The notes: generated from the sequence alone by a model not told the origin. Shown: positions 1 to 6,490, counted from the stretch's first letter. The stretch is 7,003 nucleotides of DNA from Clostridiales bacterium UBA6330 (GCA_002438075.1 DJSQ01000104.1:290-7292); one strand, 5' to 3'. A program made the numbers and translations.

Positions 1-27
1 TGCGCCTCCAAGGTCTTCCTCCCCCCA

Positions 28-648
28 CTACCTCTTCCCGTGTAAAACGGGGGAGAGAGGCTTGTAGATCAGACGAACGAGAAGCACATCCAGAAGCCCC
101 TTCAGAAGCGTGAACGGGAGATTGAAAATCAGGAGACATTGAAGCAAACCGTTTACACTCGGCAGAAGCTCTTGGTACATCCCAATGATCGCCTCAAGCG
201 GCAGAAACTTCGCGTAAACGGGATAACTTACAAAGTAGTTCAATGGCACACTGCAAAGCGCCATCGCAAGCGCACCGAGCAGAGAGCCGACCAAAGCCGC
301 GCGGCGGTTCTTCCGTAGCTTGTAAAGAATCCCCGCGGGAAGCACAAAGCAGACCCCCAGCAGGAAGTTGCATAGCTCCCCTACCCCGCCCGTCGAGCCG
401 AACGGCAGGTGAATCAGATTCTTTACAAGGCAAACCAATACCCCCGAAACGGGTCCCATGCTGAAGGTCGCCAACAGAGCGGGCAGCTCCGAAAAATCAA
501 ACTTGACAAACGACGGCATGAACGGCACGGGGAATTCCAGCGCCATCAGCACCGCCCCCATCGCCGACAGAATGCCCGTCACCGTAATCATGCGCAGATT
601 TCTGCGCCGCGTGCTCTTTACCGTTGTAGCTGTAGCGGTTGTTTTCAT
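28..648 (-). CDS. ribU: Riboflavin ECF transporter S component RibU
   Basis: Membrane substrate-binding subunit that captures riboflavin and works with the shared EcfA/EcfA'/EcfT energising module, which is not in this window. The 206-residue product has about six hydrophobic segments. Features seen: an Arg-rich cytoplasmic start (RRR at 14-16), an AxxxA motif in the first helix (A32-A36, the site where S components contact EcfT), GPVSG followed by KNLIH (residues 65-80), GELCNF (90-95), NYFVSYPVY (137-145) and NLPFTLLK (176-183), all typical of RibU. The frame stays open upstream, but ATG at 648 is chosen because GGAAAGGAG lies 7 nt before it and because the upstream stretch is the riboswitch terminator. 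Control by the FMN riboswitch upstream independently supports the substrate. Only 27 nt follow the stop, and no terminator is visible there. Confidence 0.93.
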   Translation of the reverse strand: MKTTATATTVKSTRRRNLRMITVTGILSAMGAVLMALEFPVPFMPSFVKFDFSELPALLATFSMGPVSGVLVCLVKNLIHLPFGSTGGVGELCNFLLGVCFVLPAGILYKLRKNRRAALVGSLLGALAMALCSVPLNYFVSYPVYAKFLPLEAIIGMYQELLPSVNGLLQCLLIFNLPFTLLKGLLDVLLVRLIYKPLSPVLHGKR

Positions 649-676
649 TGTGTATTTCTCCTTTCCATATGTAGGA

Positions 677-728
677 GAAAAGAAACGCCCCATGCGGTGT
701 CCCGATAAACGGAACGCACCCATGGGGC
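677..728 (-). terminator. Riboswitch-controlled intrinsic terminator before ribU
   Basis: On the minus strand GCCCCATG (728-721) pairs perfectly with CATGGGGC (694-687). Inside, GGTG/CACC and TTCCG/CGGGA extend the stem to a TTTAT loop. It is followed by the U-rich tail GTTTCTTTTCT. It lies between the FMN aptamer and the ribU ribosome binding site, the expected place for an expression platform, so FMN binding would be expected to favour termination. Confidence 0.8.
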
Positions 729-731
729 TTT

Positions 732-758
732 CGCTTCCGCGCCAAACGCGCAAAAGCG
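732..758 (-). promoter_or_regulatory. GC-rich hairpin between FMN aptamer and terminator
   Basis: CGCTTTTGCGC (758-748) pairs over 11 positions with GCGCGGAAGCG (742-732), two of them G·U, around a GTTTG loop. No U-tract follows, so it is not a terminator. It may be part of the switching platform (an anti-terminator competitor or spacer). The structure is visible in the sequence; the role is inferred. Confidence 0.5.
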
Positions 759-761
759 CCT

Positions 762-930
762 ATCTTTTCTCATCCGGACTGAGGACCCGACCAATCGCGG
801 GTCTATCACCGTCGGTTCGGGAGTTTCACCCGATCGGCTCCGCGGACGCTTCCGCAGAGTTCGCAGACTGCAAGCCCGACCTGCGTCGGCTTGTTCACTG
901 CCGGTATGGAATCGCACCATCCCCAAAGAT
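762..930 (-). promoter_or_regulatory. FMN riboswitch (RFN element)
   Basis: Aptamer that binds flavin mononucleotide and represses riboflavin uptake or synthesis genes. On the minus strand it begins ATCTTTGGGG and closes with AAAAGAT, forming P1. Conserved blocks in order are ACCGGCAGT, CTGCGAAC, GGGTGAAACTCCCGAACCGACGGT and AGTCCGGATGAGA, which matches the RFN consensus closely. Additional hairpins are a CAAGCC/GGCTTG stem at 893-871, a 9-bp variable arm CTCTGCGGA/TCCGCGGAG and a GACCCG/CGGGTC stem at 803-784. It sits about 110 nt upstream of ribU. No strong promoter was found between fsa and the aptamer; the best candidate, TTGGAA at 967-962 with TAAATA at 945-940, is weak. Confidence 0.95.
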
Positions 931-1001
931 ATCTATGCATATTTATGCGATTTTAGAAAAGTTCCAAAAGCCCCTGCTGTTAAAATTCTTGGAGTCCTCA
1001 T

Positions 1002-1016
1002 TTGGGCAAAGCCCAA
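1002..1016 (-). terminator. Weak hairpin after fsa, possible terminator
   Basis: TTGGGC-TTT-GCCCAA forms a 6-bp stem 10 nt after the fsa stop, but no U-tract follows directly. An alternative pairing of CTTGG with the CCAAG further downstream would be followed by AATTTT. It could slow or partly end fsa transcripts before the ribU leader; the call is uncertain. Confidence 0.3.
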
Positions 1017-1026
1017 GGTCTTCGCT

Positions 1027-1677
1027 TTACTTCCCCGACGGAACGCTTGCCCAGTCGGAAAGGAAGCGCTGAATGCCGTTGTCGGTCAGCGGATGCTTCA
1101 CCATCTGGCGCAGGACCTTGTAGGGGACCGTTGCAATGTGCGCGCCGCACTTTGCCGCGTCCACCACATCCTGCGGTCCGCGAATGCTTGCCGCAATGAT
1201 TTCGGTCTCCAGACCGTAGTTGTCGAAAATCAGCGCAATGTCGGAAATCAGCGACATCCCGTTCTCGGCAATGTCGTTCAGTCTGCCGACAAACGGGCTG
1301 ACGTAGGTCGCGCCCGCCTTTGCCGCCAGCAGCGCCTGCGCCGCGCTGAAAATCAGCGTCACGTTGGTCTTGATTCCTTCGTCTGCAAGGACGTGGACCG
1401 CCTTCAGTCCCTCCTCGGTAATCGGAATCTTGATGACAATATTCTTGTGAATCTTCGCCAGCTCGCGCGCCTCGCGCACCATCCCCTCCGCGTCAAGCGA
1501 AATGACCTCGGCGCTGATGGGTCCGTCCACAATCTGCACAATCTCGTTGATGACATCCTTGAACACCCTGCCCTCTTTTGCAATCAGAGAGGGGTTGGTG
1601 GTCACACCGCTCAGGATGCCCCACTCGTTGATCTCGCGGATCTCATCAATGTTGGCGGTATCGATAAACAGCTTCAT
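1027..1677 (-). CDS. fsa: Transaldolase-family protein (fsa/talC type)
   Basis: Small class I aldolase of the FSA/TalC/MipB family, 216 residues, the normal length. It is a (beta/alpha)8 enzyme acting on fructose 6-phosphate and erythrose 4-phosphate or related sugars in the non-oxidative pentose phosphate pathway, in the cytoplasm. Seen: the FIDTANIDEI start, TTNPSL (26-31), Schiff-base lysine K83 in VIKIP, TNVTLIFS (104-111) and SPFVGR (127-132). Residues that separate transaldolases from true fructose-6-phosphate aldolases point to transaldolase: Glu57 in SAEV (Gln in FSA) and Phe129 (Tyr in FSA). ATG at 1677 is preceded by GGAGG at normal spacing. It begins 50 nt after tuf, directly behind the tuf terminator. 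The symbol follows database habit; the name tal may fit the activity better. Confidence 0.92.
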   Translation of the reverse strand: MKLFIDTANIDEIREINEWGILSGVTTNPSLIAKEGRVFKDVINEIVQIVDGPISAEVISLDAEGMVREARELAKIHKNIVIKIPITEEGLKAVHVLADEGIKTNVTLIFSAAQALLAAKAGATYVSPFVGRLNDIAENGMSLISDIALIFDNYGLETEIIAASIRGPQDVVDAAKCGAHIATVPYKVLRQMVKHPLTDNGIQRFLSDWASVPSGK

Positions 1678-1688
1678 AAGTAACCTCC

Positions 1689-1720
1689 AAAAAAGGGGGA
1701 ACGACCGCAGTCGCTCCCCC
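1689..1720 (-). terminator. Strong intrinsic terminator after tuf
   Basis: On the minus strand GGGGGAGCGAC pairs with GTCGTTCCCCC (11 bp, one G·U) around a TGCG loop, immediately followed by six T. It begins 7 nt after the tuf stop and closes the str operon. The T-tract runs straight into the GGAGG of fsa, so fsa lacks space for a promoter of its own. Confidence 0.92.
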
Positions 1721-1727
1721 GTAAATG

Positions 1728-2933
1728 TCAGGCGAGAATCTTGGAAACGACGCCCGAACCGACGGTTCTGCCACCCTCACGGATAGCGAAACGCAGACCC
1801 TCTTCGCAAGCGATGGGGGTAATCAGCTCGACAGTCATATCAACGTTATCACCCGGGCGGCACATCTCAACGCCCTCGGGGAGCTCGATGGTGCCGGTAA
1901 CGTCGGTGGTTCTGAAATAGAACTGCGGACGGTAGCCTGCGAAGAACGGCTTCTTACGACCGCCTTCCTTCTCGGTCAGAACGTAAACGTGACCGACAAA
2001 CTTTCTGTGCGGATGAACCGAACCCGGCTTTGCAAGAACCTGACCTCTTTCGATCTCGTCCTTTGCGATACCGCGGAGCAGTGCGCCGATGTTGTCGCCC
2101 GCTTCTGCCTGCGGCAGGAGCTTGTGGAACATCTCGACACCGGTAACGGTGGTGGACTTCTTCTCATCGGACAGACCGACGATTTCAACCACATCGGAAA
2201 CCTTGACGGTACCTCTCTCCACACGGCCCGTTGCAACGGTACCACGACCGGAGATGGAGAACACGTCCTCGACGGGCATCAGGAACGGCAGGTCAGCCTG
2301 ACGCTCGGGAGTGGGGATATAGCTGTCAACCGCATCCATCAGCTCAAGGATGCAAGCATACTCGGGAGCGTTGACATCGGTGCTGGTGGACTCCAGTGCG
2401 TTACGCGCAGAGCCGCGGATAACCGGAATGTCGTCGCCCGGGAAATCGTAGGAAGAGAGCAGGTCGCGGACTTCCATCTCAACCAGATCGAGCAGCTCGG
2501 GGTCATCCACGAGGTCGGTCTTGTTCAGGAAGACAACGATAGCCGGAACGCCGACCTGACGAGCGAGCAGAACGTGCTCGCGGGTCTGCTGAAGCGGTCC
2601 GTCGGTACCTGCAACGACGAGGATTGCGCCGTCCATCTGAGCCGCACCGGTAATCATGTTCTTCACGTAGTCGGCGTGGCCGGGGCAGTCGACGTGCGCA
2701 TAGTGACGCTTGTCGGTTTCGTACTCAACGTGTCTGGTGTTGATTGTGATACCTCTTGCCTTCTCTTCGGGCGCGTTGTCGATCTGGTCATAAGCCAGGA
2801 ACTCGTTCTTGCCGTTCTTCAGAGAGAGGACCTTGGTGATCGCCGCGGTCAGAGTGGTCTTGCCGTGGTCAACGTGACCGATGGTACCAATGTTGACATG
2901 GGGCTTTGTACGTTCAAATGTAGCCTTTGCCAT
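1728..2933 (-). CDS. tuf: Elongation factor Tu
   Basis: GTPase that delivers aminoacyl-tRNA to the ribosomal A site. Full length at 401 residues. Nucleotide-binding motifs are intact: G1 GHVDHGKT (19-26), G2 RGITI (60-64), G3 DCPGH (82-86), G4 NKTD (137-140) and GSA (174-176). Domain II carries the FSISGRGTVATGRVERG block (225-241) and domain III PQFYFRTTDVTG (336-347) and FAIREGGRTVG (382-392). ATG at 2933 follows GGAGGA by 8 nt. Last gene of the str operon, 72 AT-rich nt after fusA; that spacer shows no convincing separate promoter. A small oddity is VAGTDGPLQQT (108-118), where most bacteria have VAATDGPMPQT or VAATDGVMAQT; it looks like lineage divergence and leaves the active-site motifs intact. 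Confidence 0.99.
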   Translation of the reverse strand: MAKATFERTKPHVNIGTIGHVDHGKTTLTAAITKVLSLKNGKNEFLAYDQIDNAPEEKARGITINTRHVEYETDKRHYAHVDCPGHADYVKNMITGAAQMDGAILVVAGTDGPLQQTREHVLLARQVGVPAIVVFLNKTDLVDDPELLDLVEMEVRDLLSSYDFPGDDIPVIRGSARNALESTSTDVNAPEYACILELMDAVDSYIPTPERQADLPFLMPVEDVFSISGRGTVATGRVERGTVKVSDVVEIVGLSDEKKSTTVTGVEMFHKLLPQAEAGDNIGALLRGIAKDEIERGQVLAKPGSVHPHRKFVGHVYVLTEKEGGRKKPFFAGYRPQFYFRTTDVTGTIELPEGVEMCRPGDNVDMTVELITPIACEEGLRFAIREGGRTVGSGVVSKILA

Positions 2934-3005
2934 TTTGAATTTCCTCCGTAAAATAAGGTTTTATTTTTTGAAATTGGTAAAACACAATCAAGTCGGCACA
3001 AAGAA

Positions 3006-5084
3006 TCAGTTCTTCGCGCGTTCCTTGATAATGGTTTCCTGAATGGACTTCGGAACCTCTGCGAAGTGGCTGGGTTCCATGGAATACAGTCCGCGTCCCT
3101 GCGTCTTGGAGCGCAGGTCGGTTGCGTAACCGAACATATTGGACAGCGGGACGTATGCCTGCACTTCCTGCACACCCGTGCCGGTTGCTTCCATCGAGAG
3201 AATCTGTCCGCGGCGGCTGTTGAAGTCGCCGATAACCTCTCCCATGTAATCGTCCGGAACGATGGTGGTGACCTTCATCATCGGCTCGGTCAGAACCGGA
3301 TCCGCCTTTCTCATCGCTTCCTTGAAAGCCATGGAGCCGCAGATCTTGAATGCCATTTCCGAGGAGTCAACCTCGTGGTAAGAGCCGTCGTACAGCGTGA
3401 CCTTCACGTCAACGACGTTGTAGCCCGCCAGCACGCCGCACTGCATTGCGCCCTGAATACCGGCATCAACCGCAGGAATGAATTCCTTCGGGATTGCGCC
3501 GCCCGTGACAGCATTGACGAATTCGTAGCCCTTGCCCGCTTCGTTCGGCTCGATGGTGAGCTTGACGTGCGCGTACTGACCCGAACCGCCGGACTGCTTC
3601 TTGTACTTGCATTCGTGGTCGACCTTCTTGCGGATGGTCTCCTTGTATGCAACCTGCGGTTTCCCGATGTTCGCCTCAATCTTGAACTCGCGGAGCAGAC
3701 GGTCAACGATGATTTCCAGATGCAACTCACCCATACCGGCGATGATGGTCTGCCCCGTTTCCTCATCGGTGTAGGTGCGGAACGTCGGGTCCTCTTCTGC
3801 CAGCTTCGCCAGCGCGATGCCCATCTTTTCCTGACCCGCACGGGTCTTGGGCTCGATTGCCACGCGGATAACCGGTTCGGGGAATTCCATGGATTCCAGA
3901 ATAACGGGATGCTTTTCGTCGCAGAAGGTATCACCCGTTGTGGTGTTCTTCACGCCGATTGCCGCCGCGATATCACCCGCATAGCAGCAGTCGATGTCGC
4001 GCCGCTCGTTCGCGTGCATCTGAAGGATTCTTCCCAGACGCTCGGTCTTTTTCTTGGTGGAGTTGTACACGGTATCACCCGCGTTCACCACACCCGAATA
4101 AACACGGAAATAGCAGAGCTTTCCGACAAACGGGTCGGTCATAATCTTGAACGCCAGCGCCGAGAACGGCTCGGTGTCCGAAGAGTGACGGTCCTCCTCC
4201 TCGCCCTCCATGTTCACGCCACGGATTGCGGGAATGTCGGTCGGGCAGGGCATGAAGTCGATGATTGCGTCAAGCAGCTTCTGCACGCCCTTGTTGCGGT
4301 AAGAGGTTCCGCAGACAACCGGAACCAGCTCGTTGGAGATGCACGCCTTGCGGAGTGCCGCCTTCAGCTCGGGAACCGAGATTTCCTCGCCCTCGAGATA
4401 CTTCTCCATCAGCTCGTCATCGGTCGAAGCAATTGCCTCCACCATCTTTTCGCGGTATTCCTTCGCCTTCTCCAGCATATCCGCGGGAACAGGCTCCACG
4501 CGCATATCCTTACCGAGGTCATCGTAGTAAATATCCGCCTCCATGTTCATCAGGTCAACGATGCCGCGGAAGGTCATGTCATGACCGACAGGCAGCTGAA
4601 TCGGCACTGCGTTTGCATGGAGTCTTGTGTGAATCATGTCGACCACACGGTAGAAATCGGCACCCGTGATGTCCATCTTGTTGACGTACACCATTCTCGG
4701 GACCTTGTACTTGTCCGCCTGTCTCCAGACAGTCTCGGACTGCGGCTCAACGCCGCCCTTTGCGCACAGAACGGTGACCGCACCGTCCAGAACACGCAGG
4801 GAACGCTCCACCTCGACCGTAAAGTCGACGTGACCGGGGGTATCAATGATATTGATCCGGTTTCCCTTCCAGAAGCAGGTTGTAGCGGCGGAGGTAATGG
4901 TGATACCTCTCTCCTGCTCCTGCACCATCCAGTCCATGGTCGCGCCGCCGTCGTGAACCTCGCCCAGCTTGTGCGTCTTACCCGTGTAGAACAGGATACG
5001 CTCGGTGGTCGTGGTCTTTCCTGCGTCGATATGCGCCATGATACCGATGTTTCTGGTATTCTCAAGTGAATATTCTCTCGGCAT
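3006..5084 (-). CDS. fusA: Elongation factor G
   Basis: Translocase GTPase that moves tRNA and mRNA through the ribosome and, with RRF, recycles ribosomes. Full length at 692 residues. G domain motifs: AHIDAGKT (17-24), RGITI (59-63), DTPGH (81-85), NKMD (135-138) and CGTSYRNKG (258-266, G5 region). Domains II to V follow in the usual order; the domain IV tip has GGSGQYAHV (499-507) and YHEVDSSE (569-576), and domain V ends GYATDLRSKTQGRG. ATG at 5084 is preceded by AAGGAGA, 7 nt away. It lies 31 nt after rpsG, consistent with cotranscription. An Arg common between the two glycines of the domain IV loop (GGRGQ) is Ser501 here. Confidence 0.99.
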   Translation of the reverse strand: MPREYSLENTRNIGIMAHIDAGKTTTTERILFYTGKTHKLGEVHDGGATMDWMVQEQERGITITSAATTCFWKGNRINIIDTPGHVDFTVEVERSLRVLDGAVTVLCAKGGVEPQSETVWRQADKYKVPRMVYVNKMDITGADFYRVVDMIHTRLHANAVPIQLPVGHDMTFRGIVDLMNMEADIYYDDLGKDMRVEPVPADMLEKAKEYREKMVEAIASTDDELMEKYLEGEEISVPELKAALRKACISNELVPVVCGTSYRNKGVQKLLDAIIDFMPCPTDIPAIRGVNMEGEEEDRHSSDTEPFSALAFKIMTDPFVGKLCYFRVYSGVVNAGDTVYNSTKKKTERLGRILQMHANERRDIDCCYAGDIAAAIGVKNTTTGDTFCDEKHPVILESMEFPEPVIRVAIEPKTRAGQEKMGIALAKLAEEDPTFRTYTDEETGQTIIAGMGELHLEIIVDRLLREFKIEANIGKPQVAYKETIRKKVDHECKYKKQSGGSGQYAHVKLTIEPNEAGKGYEFVNAVTGGAIPKEFIPAVDAGIQGAMQCGVLAGYNVVDVKVTLYDGSYHEVDSSEMAFKICGSMAFKEAMRKADPVLTEPMMKVTTIVPDDYMGEVIGDFNSRRGQILSMEATGTGVQEVQAYVPLSNMFGYATDLRSKTQGRGLYSMEPSHFAEVPKSIQETIIKERAKN

Positions 5085-5115
5085 AAACGATTCTCCTTAC
5101 GAAATCAGGCACAGA

Positions 5116-5586
5116 TCAATATCTGTAGTGCGCAAACGCCTTGTTTGCTTCTGCCATACGGTGCGTCTCTTCCTTCTTCTTGAACGCGCCGCCGGCACTT
5201 GCCTTGGCATCCATAATCTCGCCTGCGAGCTTCTCGGACATATTCTTCTCTCCGCGCTTTCTCGCAAACGCAATCAGCCAACGCAGACCCAGCGTCTGGC
5301 GTCTGTCGGCTCTGACTTCCATCGGGACCTGATAGGTCGAGCCGCCGACACGGCGAGCCTTGACCTCCAGAACGGGCATCACGTTTTCGAGAGCCTGCTG
5401 GAACACCTCCAGCGGGTCCTGACCCAGCTTTTCCTCTACGATCTTGAACGCGTCGTAGACAATGGTCTGAGCCACACCTTTTTTGCCGTCATACATCACG
5501 TTGTTGATGAGCTTCGTCACGAGCTTGGAACCGTACAACGGATCCGGCAATACATCTCTTTTGGTAATACGACCTCTTCTCGGCAC
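5116..5586 (-). CDS. rpsG: 30S ribosomal protein S7 (GTG start)
   Basis: Primary rRNA-binding protein that nucleates assembly of the 30S head and lines the E site. The frame is open 15 codons further upstream to an ATG at 5631, but GTG at 5586 is the better start: AAGGAGG sits 8 nt before it, the product then begins PRRGRITKRDVLPDP as S7 proteins do, and the length becomes exactly the usual 156 residues. RRVGGSTYQVP lies near residue 78, and the C terminus THRMAEANKAFAHYRY is canonical. The 155-nt spacer to rpsL is long for this operon; it contains one arm of an inverted repeat. In E. coli S7 represses its operon by binding the rpsL-rpsG spacer; whether it does so here cannot be seen. Confidence 0.97.
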   Translation of the reverse strand: MPRRGRITKRDVLPDPLYGSKLVTKLINNVMYDGKKGVAQTIVYDAFKIVEEKLGQDPLEVFQQALENVMPVLEVKARRVGGSTYQVPMEVRADRRQTLGLRWLIAFARKRGEKNMSEKLAGEIMDAKASAGGAFKKKEETHRMAEANKAFAHYRY

Positions 5587-5668
5587 TGTACTTCCCTCCT
5601 TCATCAAAATTATGAGATCATTGGTACTCAAAAAACATACTTCTGTAAGCGCCGCGTCGGGTAATTCC

Positions 5669-5685
5669 GTATAAACATTAAATTT
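5669..5685. repeat. Inverted repeat arm A, rpsL-rpsG spacer
   Basis: Plus strand GTATAAACATTAAATTT is the exact reverse complement of the 17 nt at 6182-6198, upstream of rpsL. Beyond the core both arms carry ACCCGAC/GTCGGGT after a short non-matching gap (this arm at 5656-5662). In the rpsL-rpsG mRNA this arm reads AAAUUUAAUGUUUAUAC and could pair with the rpsL leader. Confidence 0.75.
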
Positions 5686-5741
5686 ATGAAAGGATTACGG
5701 GAACGGGCTAAGCGTGCTTTTCGGTTTTGCGCAAGTCCGAA

Positions 5742-6161
5742 TTATTTCTTCTTCTTTGCGACTTTTGCTCCGTACTTGGAGCGACCCTGCTGGCGGTTTG
5801 CAACGCCCTGAGCATCCAGAGTTCCGCGAATGATGTGGTAACGCACACCCGGCAGGTCTCTGACACGGCCGCCGCGGATGAGCACGACGGAGTGTTCCTG
5901 TAGGTTGTGTCCGATTCCCGGAATGTAGACGGTTGCTTCCAGACCGTTGGTCAGACGCACTCTCGCAATCTTTCTCATTGCGGAGTTCGGCTTCTTCGGG
6001 CTGGTGGTGGAGACCTTCGTGCAAACGCCTCTCTTCTGGGGTGCAGACTGGTCGATTGCCGCGTTCTTCAGGGAGTTGAAGCCCTTCTGAAGCACAGGTG
6101 CCTTGGACTTGTAGTCCTTCTCACCGCGACCCTGTCTGACAAGCTGGTTAAAGGTTGGCAT
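5742..6161 (-). CDS. rpsL: 30S ribosomal protein S12
   Basis: Decoding-centre protein of the small subunit, first gene of the str operon. 139 residues, with the Gram-positive N-terminal region (YKSKAPVLQKGFNSLK, 17-32). Conserved blocks: PQKRGVCTKV (41-50), PKKPNSAMRK (55-64) and GHNLQEHSVVLIRGGRV (84-100). ATG at 6161 (MPTFNQLVRQGR) is preceded by AGGAGG 8 nt away; a longer in-frame reading from a TTG at 6182 has no ribosome binding site. The residue equivalent to E. coli Lys43 is kept (Lys56), but the one equivalent to Lys88 is Arg101, encoded by AGA at 5861-5859. The Asp modified by methylthiolation in E. coli is present (Asp102). Confidence 0.98.
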   Translation of the reverse strand: MPTFNQLVRQGRGEKDYKSKAPVLQKGFNSLKNAAIDQSAPQKRGVCTKVSTTSPKKPNSAMRKIARVRLTNGLEATVYIPGIGHNLQEHSVVLIRGGRVRDLPGVRYHIIRGTLDAQGVANRQQGRSKYGAKVAKKKK

Positions 6162-6181
6162 GACATTTTCCTCCTTCTTCA

Positions 6182-6198
6182 AAATTTAATGTTTATAC
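6182..6198. repeat. Inverted repeat arm B, rpsL leader
   Basis: Plus strand AAATTTAATGTTTATAC, exact reverse complement of 5669-5685 across 496 nt containing rpsL. In the mRNA it lies immediately upstream of the GAAGAAGGAGG ribosome binding site of rpsL. With a single bulged U the pairing extends four more base pairs (UGAA/UUCA) towards the SD. Confidence 0.75.
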
Positions 6199-6204
6199 AG
6201 ACAC

Positions 6205-6218
6205 CCGACCGCAGTCGG
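6205..6218 (-). promoter_or_regulatory. Leader hairpin upstream of rpsL
   Basis: CCGAC-TGCG-GTCGG forms a 5-bp stem with a 4-nt loop in the rpsL 5' untranslated region. No U-tract follows, so it is not a terminator. Its 3' strand GTCGG is also the part that could pair with ACCCGAC in the rpsL-rpsG spacer, so the two structures would be mutually exclusive. Confidence 0.45.
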
Positions 6219-6291
6219 ATGAACTGTCAAGGGTAAAGTACTTGTCCCGCGCCCAAGCATAGTACGGGCATTGCGCAAACAAATACAGTTT

Positions 6292-6320
6292 ATTATAGCA
6301 CGCAACCCCCGATTTGTCAA
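6292..6320 (-). promoter_or_regulatory. str operon promoter (rpsL), sigma-A consensus
   Basis: TTGACA (6320-6315), a 17-nt spacer and TATAAT (6297-6292), a complete match to the housekeeping consensus, plus TGC before the -10 (extended -10). Start of transcription is expected near 6285, giving a leader of about 120 nt before rpsL. Upstream of the -35 the sequence is rich in A and T tracts (about 6327-6350), compatible with an UP element as found at strong ribosomal promoters. Confidence 0.92.
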
Positions 6321-6490
6321 GGTGCAATAAAAATTCCTCAAATTTTCTCCCTTTTGCACAAATCCAAATCATCACACCACAAGTATTTGCCAAAAACTTT
6401 GTATATTATCCCAACCAAAAGAATTTTCAAAGCCTTCCGACCAACGTTTTTTTCGGCAACGCACCACATCGGAAGCCCAAAACGGGTCAC
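6321..6490. other. AT-rich spacer without a gene
   Basis: No convincing coding frame or RNA gene was recognised between the rpsL promoter and the upstream terminator. It holds A/T tracts next to the -35 and an imperfect inverted repeat, CTTCCGA (6434-6440) with TCGGAAG (6469-6475), with a short inner CGTT/AACG pairing. The repeat is weak as a terminator in either direction. Confidence 0.4.

Noticed and set aside
458..1072. Plus-strand frame of about 204 codons over ribU, the riboswitch and fsa end
   Set aside because: It crosses the riboswitch and two genes of the opposite strand; no SD or family match.
1725..2951. Long open frame (about 408 codons) on the plus strand opposite tuf
   Set aside because: Mirror of the highly biased tuf coding sequence; no family resemblance, and EF-Tu on the other strand is certain.
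2934..3005. Separate tuf promoter in the fusA-tuf spacer
   Set aside because: AT-rich and tempting (TTGATT, TAAAAC), but no pair of -35 and -10 boxes at proper spacing could be found.
3066..5069. Very long open frame (about 667 codons) on the plus strand opposite fusA
   Set aside because: Antisense shadow of EF-G, produced by codon bias; His/Arg/Val-rich composition with no recognisable domain.
5587..5631. N-terminal extension of S7 from an upstream ATG
   Set aside because: The GTG at 5586 has a well-placed AAGGAGG and gives the standard 156-residue S7 start; the extension would put the SD inside the coding region.
6225..6230. Second TTGACA on the minus strand in the rpsL leader
   Set aside because: No -10 element at 16-18 nt; the TATAAA further down is about 27 nt away, so it is not a usable promoter.
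6434..6475. Inverted repeat CTTCCGA/TCGGAAG as a terminator or small RNA
   Set aside because: Only 7 bp with a 28-nt loop and no proper T-tract at either end; within chance expectation.
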